Part shown: positions 60,324 through 64,000 of the stretch, piece after piece | How the letters are laid out: each line of letters opens with the position of its first letter | Numbering within the stretch: the first letter of the stretch is position 1 | Source: Coniferiporia sulphurascens | Taxonomy: Eukaryota; Basidiomycota; Agaricomycetes; Hymenochaetales; Hymenochaetaceae | Reading direction: 5' to 3' | Assembly: GCA_002794785.1 (NCBI GenBank) | Contig: NBBA01000002.1 | Coordinates: 2,542,001 to 2,606,000 of the forward strand | DNA length: 64,000 bases | Translations under genes and position numbers: made by a program | The notes under the pieces: model-generated | What the model was told of the DNA's origin: nothing | Seen by the model: the letters and a program-made list of their open reading frames with translations, nothing else | Database searches by the model: none

Positions 60324-60539
60324 CACCAATATTAATGCATATGTAAAATCCCGAAATTAGCGAGGATGGAAATACGTTCTGATGCAGTTACAGTACAGTG
60401 TCGATTAATGCGGTCAATGTTGGGGGTATTTTCTAATCCTCCGGACTTGCGGCGAATTTGAACTGCGGTGATATATATACAAATACGTTGATTGCTGTCT
60501 TCTATTGTGCGTTAGACCCCTGAAGGCAGAGAATAGAGA

Positions 60540-60576
60540 CGGAGATAGAGGTAGAGATAGAGGTAGAGGTAGAGGG
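60540..60576 (+). repeat. GAGGTA/GAGATA hexamer run
   Basis: About six imperfect units of GAGGTA or GAGATA in tandem, in non-coding DNA. Confidence 0.8.
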
Positions 60577-60990
60577 CTGGCTGCTTCCGCGAGCGTTTAC
60601 TGTAACAGTGGTCGTATCACTTTTAATTAATACTAGTTAATTAATGAGGATGAGATTAATATCGGCGAAAAGGGGAAAATTTATCTTGGAGAAGGAGAAG
60701 GGATTAATATAAAAAAATGTTAATGTGTTCAGGTTTATGGTGGGTCCGATGCGCTCGTAGTGGACTCAAAATTGGACTCGGAACTGTCAGAAAGCGCGGT
60801 AAGCGCAGTAAGCGCAGTTGTGAGTGATTTTGGCGGATTAGGACTGTACTTATGCGGTATTCCCGTTGCCTTTTGCCTTGCCCTTGTTGCCAAAGCTCCG
60901 AGATCTTCCGCTGTCTTCTGATTTTCTGGACTGCTTATGACGTGACATACACATACGAAGGCTGAACGAACCTTGACGGATGGGTGTGCC

Positions 60991-61009
60991 GACTCGGACT
61001 CGGACTCGG
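60991..61009 (+). repeat. GACTCG hexamer run
   Basis: Three tandem GACTCG units, the complement class of GAGTCC, in non-coding DNA. Confidence 0.8.
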
Positions 61010-61785
61010 ATGCCGAGAGTAGTGAGTATGAGGTGAGAGCCTCATTAATACTGTGTTTCGTTAGTACTCTGTAATACTACTAGTGATGGAGCCTCTATTA
61101 CAGTACTAATATGCCAAAGAAGAAAGTCATACTCGAAAACTCGAAACTGGTTCGACGTCAGAAAAGAAAATTAATTACAGTCAATTAATGCGCCGGCCGT
61201 GATCTTCCGAGCTCGTTCGTCGCAGGGCCTGGGGCGGCGCGACGTCGCCACACCACACCACACGTCTGTTGTGTGTTGTATGACTCGGATACACCTCCGG
61301 GCGCCGCCCGCCCGTTTATTATTGGCAAGCGAAGCTGCTCGGGTCCGGGTCATAAATTAAAATTTGCAATGCTCAGCCTGAGGGCCTGAGGCTCTACGCT
61401 CCACGACCGACCAGTCGCCGCGTAGCGGTTATTTAGCGCAAGCGACGACTAGCGCGCCTTGCCACTGAGTCCGGTCCCGAGCCCCCCCGCCCGATCCACG
61501 ATTAATACCCAATCATCTACGATTTTGATTTTGATTTTCCCAAGTCTAGCGTCTGGCGGGCCAGCCTGAGTCACTCCCACCGTCCCACGCGTTACCCAGT
61601 CAGATCGCAACGACGCCTGAGAGAGTCGTGTTTTTTCTTTCTTTTCTTTTTTTTCCGCACGTCGTCCCGCTATCACAGCGAAGGCGAAGGCGGACTGGTA
61701 ATGCCGGGCTTCTGAGATAGTGACCGGACGCTGTGAAGTGAGGGTGAGGCGAAGAGAGGCGCGGGTCGCGGATAAGGATGATGGG

Positions 61786-61840
61786 CGTGGACATGGGCGT
61801 GGACGTGGACGTGGACGTGGATGTGGACGTGGACGTGGAC
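61786..61840 (+). repeat. GTGGAC hexamer minisatellite
   Basis: About nine units of GTGGAC with single-base variants (ATGGGC, GTGGAT). It creates coding-like frames of alternating Val/Asp or Trp/Thr, which I reject. Confidence 0.9.
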
Positions 61841-63376
61841 CGCGTGGGACACGTACAGTATGTTCGACGCGCCCGCGCCCGCGTTCACAACCGCAACTCG
61901 GACTCGGATTCGGAGGGGGCGCGCGCGCTCGCTGCCAGTGCACCACGCATGGTGTGGCGTCGGGATGGGAATTCAGAAAACGAATGTGCTTTGTTGTCCT
62001 TCGAACTTCTGAGCGAGCTGCCGTGAACCCGGTGCCAGTGATGGGGCTGGGACTAATTCTCGCTTACGAGCCCGAACACGCGGCATACGGCACGCAGGGG
62101 CGCGATCGCAGCACCCGGCGGCCTGGGGGTATGTATGTATCATACGTACGTATGTATTTTTGGTTTTTTTTACTTTGAGAACAGGCTTTCGGATATAGCG
62201 TCCGACTCGGATGTACAGTACAGTACTGTATGTGGCGGCGGCGGTGGAACGACGTCATCTGCATCAAACATCTAAGCATCCAACTGCCACCGTTCGGCCC
62301 CCTCCCGAACAACGCACACATATATAGATTAAAATGAAGAAAAAAGACGCGAAGGAAAAGGGAGCCGGATAGCGGGAAACGCCAGCCTTGAGTCTGAGGT
62401 TCAAGTTCGCATCAGGAGCGCTGACTCACCCTCCGGGCGTTTGCGTGTAGATGGTCGGGCTCGGCCGTGCACTGTGGCACTTGTGGCACTGTGGAGTACC
62501 TGGCTCACCTGTCGCAGACTCGATATTTGCGAGCGCACGACACGTGAGGCTACGTCTACTCTTGTGCCCCTTGGACCTTGGTCGCTGCTGGTACTCCCCG
62601 TCAGCCCCCGTGCCTCCGGCGCCTCCCGACCCACAATCACACATCCCCGACGCCAAGCTCGAGTTCAAGCACTCGAACCAAAAACTCCGCCCGCAATACT
62701 AATCTTAACGTCGGCGGGTACCGCCTCAAGACGGGATCGGGTAGTCTAGGCGAGATCGTGGGTCACCAGCTGCAGACAATAAAATCTTCAACATCTACTA
62801 TGTTCCAACTCTATTTTTGCAACTAAAATTAATGGACGATCTATCGTATCTCTCTGCATTTCGTCCGATATCCTGCAATCTCTGCATTAGCGTCGTTGCA
62901 TTTCCCCCTCTCCTCAGCACGAGACTTGGGTCTATGGCAGATCCGGTCCCGAATCCGAGACACGTCGGAGTCGGGTCCATACCTGTCTCTAGATCTGTGG
63001 CTGATTCGATTCGATTTCTAATTCCCGCTCCCTGCCTCTTGGGTCTCCACAACGTCGGGTAACCTGCTCTGCGGATGGCGGGTGACGGATGGCGGATACC
63101 GTTTTTTTTGAGGGCCACTCACTACGTCGATAATGCACAGGTGACGAATTAATGTGGGTCATCTGACCATGGATCATGGATCACAGAACTCGTGAATCGT
63201 GATCGACACGGCGGCGGCGGCGTCAGCGTCAGCGTAATTTATGGGGTTTCTTTTTTCTTTTCTCTCCTTTTTCGCAGTATTAATCGGCGCTCGGTGTCGA
63301 GTCGAGTCGCGTGCGCCCTGTGGCTCTGATTAATACCGACGCGGACATCCGAGTCCTCAAGTCTAGACCGGGTTAC

Positions 63377-63551
63377 CCAGTACTAGTACTGACATCAGCA
63401 GCGTCAGCAGTATCATTAATTTCTAATGGACATAATTAAGGAACCCGCACCCACACTATTGCGTCTCGGGACGATCGAACGACGGACGATCTGCACAAAC
63501 TGTAAAACGTACGTGTCTCGGGGAGGGCCGGGGCACCAGTACTAGTACTGG
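63377..63551. repeat. Pair of CCAGTACTAGTACTGG palindromes
   Basis: A perfect 16-base palindrome lies at 63536-63551. A near copy, differing in the last base, lies at 63377-63392. Each contains the SpeI-type core ACTAGT. Confidence 0.85.
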
Positions 63552-63902
63552 TCTCACCTCCGTACCTTAAGCTTGGGTTCTCGACGCGACTCTGGAGTCT
63601 GGCCCTCCCTCCGCCGCAGCCGCAAAATAGACAGACAGACAGAATGGGTCAGCCTCGAATCCGACGGCGAGTCTTTTCTTTTCTTAAACCCGAATATATT
63701 GACCATTCTCTTCTTTTTCTTTTTTAACATTTATTCGAGAACGCAATTCGACGCCATCATTCCTTCATTCCTTATCCACGCACAGCGGCACAGGATGAAC
63801 TTGTGAAGTATGTAATGGAGCCAGTGGCGCGGCTTTACCCCTCCCCCCCACCCTTCCCTCGGGCGTTCCCGTGTGCTTCGCACAAGAGATTAATACCGTT
63901 TG

Positions 63903-64000
63903 ATGCCTGCACCTGCCCTAACGTCTCCGTACGAAGAAGAAGAGGAGACACCCGCGAAGGCTTCGTTCGGCCTTTTGCTTCTTCGCGCGCGGGAGCAGGA
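63903..64000 (+). CDS. Possible gene start running off the right edge
   Basis: An ATG at 63903 opens a frame that stays open to the window end (32 full codons): MPAPALTSPYEEEEETPAKA, then SFGLLLLRAREQ. The acidic patch followed by a helical segment resembles a protein N-terminus more than the surrounding repeat DNA does. Too little is visible to name it, and chance is quite possible. Confidence 0.35.
   Translation, partial: MPAPALTSPYEEEEETPAKASFGLLLLRAREQ

Larger units (their letters stand above)
59400..63894. repeat. Cluster of the palindromic word ATTAAT
   Basis: By eye I find 19 copies, starting at 59400, 59798, 59804, 59873, 60331, 60626, 60640, 60655, 60703, 61044, 61170, 61184, 61501, 62828, 63148, 63279, 63329, 63415 and 63889. 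About one is expected by chance in 4.5 kb. Several are embedded in GATTAATA. Confidence 0.8.
57817..63902. other. 6 kb non-coding, word-enriched right arm
   Basis: Apart from the 3' UTR of the Ecl1-like gene at the left, I see no gene I can support. The first kilobase is strongly pyrimidine-rich on the plus strand. Further right the DNA mixes GC-rich stretches with many ATTAAT and TACAGTA words, GAGTCC hexamers, TCA, GTGGAC and GAGGTA runs, and short palindromes. The open frames that occur have repeat-like composition (for example runs of Met or Trp-Thr) and are rejected. Confidence 0.6.

Noticed and set aside
60133..60324. Poly-Met open frame on the minus strand
   Set aside because: It is a translation of the TCA microsatellite.
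61449..62178. Overlapping long frames around the GTGGAC minisatellite
   Set aside because: They are produced by the hexamer repeat itself (alternating residues) and appear on both strands.
1..64000. Search for tRNA, rRNA, CRISPR arrays, intact transposons and phage genes
   Set aside because: No segment met the expected signatures by eye; a covariance-model or repeat-library search was not possible here.

Overview
The window is nuclear DNA of a filamentous basidiomycete, most likely a mushroom-forming Agaricomycete. Genes are split by many short introns (about 45-70 bases) with GT(A/G)NGN donors. Every recognised protein is a fungal housekeeping or regulatory protein. A relic of a class II (lignin/manganese-type) peroxidase suggests wood- or litter-decay ancestry. 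There are no bacterial operons, CRISPR arrays, phage genes or rRNA/tRNA genes that I can support.

Left arm (1-30.8 kb) is gene-dense. In order: alanine-glyoxylate aminotransferase (-), dynein intermediate chain (-), tRNA-splicing endonuclease subunit Sen2 (+, divergent from dynein), a SAC3-domain Thp3/LENG8 protein (-), cytochrome c1 (-), a 2.8 kb stretch without a convincing gene, an RGG-type orphan ORF (+), a mitochondrial TPR protein (-) divergent from Tim23 (+), a velvet-domain regulator (+), a Snx41/Atg20-type sorting nexin (-), a tiny CYSTM-type protein (-), a long acidic nuclear-type protein (-) and the ribosome-biogenesis factor Bfr2/AATF (+). Cytochrome c1, the TPR protein and Tim23 give a loose mitochondrial cluster between 10.3 and 17.7 kb.

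Middle (30.8-38.5 kb) is a gene-poor block. It holds two decayed coding relics: an unrecognised ORF broken in two places near 34.2 kb, and the C-terminal part of a class II peroxidase near 35.6-36.1 kb.

Right-centre (38.5-52.6 kb) carries a Bem3-type PX-PH-RhoGAP (+), an NmrA/isoflavone-reductase-like NAD(P)-binding protein (+), the ER packaging chaperone Shr3 (+) and a long SET-domain methyltransferase (+). All point the same way.

Right arm (52.6-64 kb) is mostly non-coding and compositionally odd. It is full of microsatellites and strikingly enriched in a few short words: ATTAAT, TACAGTA, GAGTCC hexamers and CCACCGTGAC. Its only solid gene is an Ecl1-like zinc-finger protein at 56.6-57.8 kb, plus a possible gene start running off the right edge. 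The most unusual signals are this word-enriched arm and the AGX1 gene model, which needs two consecutive microexons of 11 and 9 bases and one GC-AG intron.
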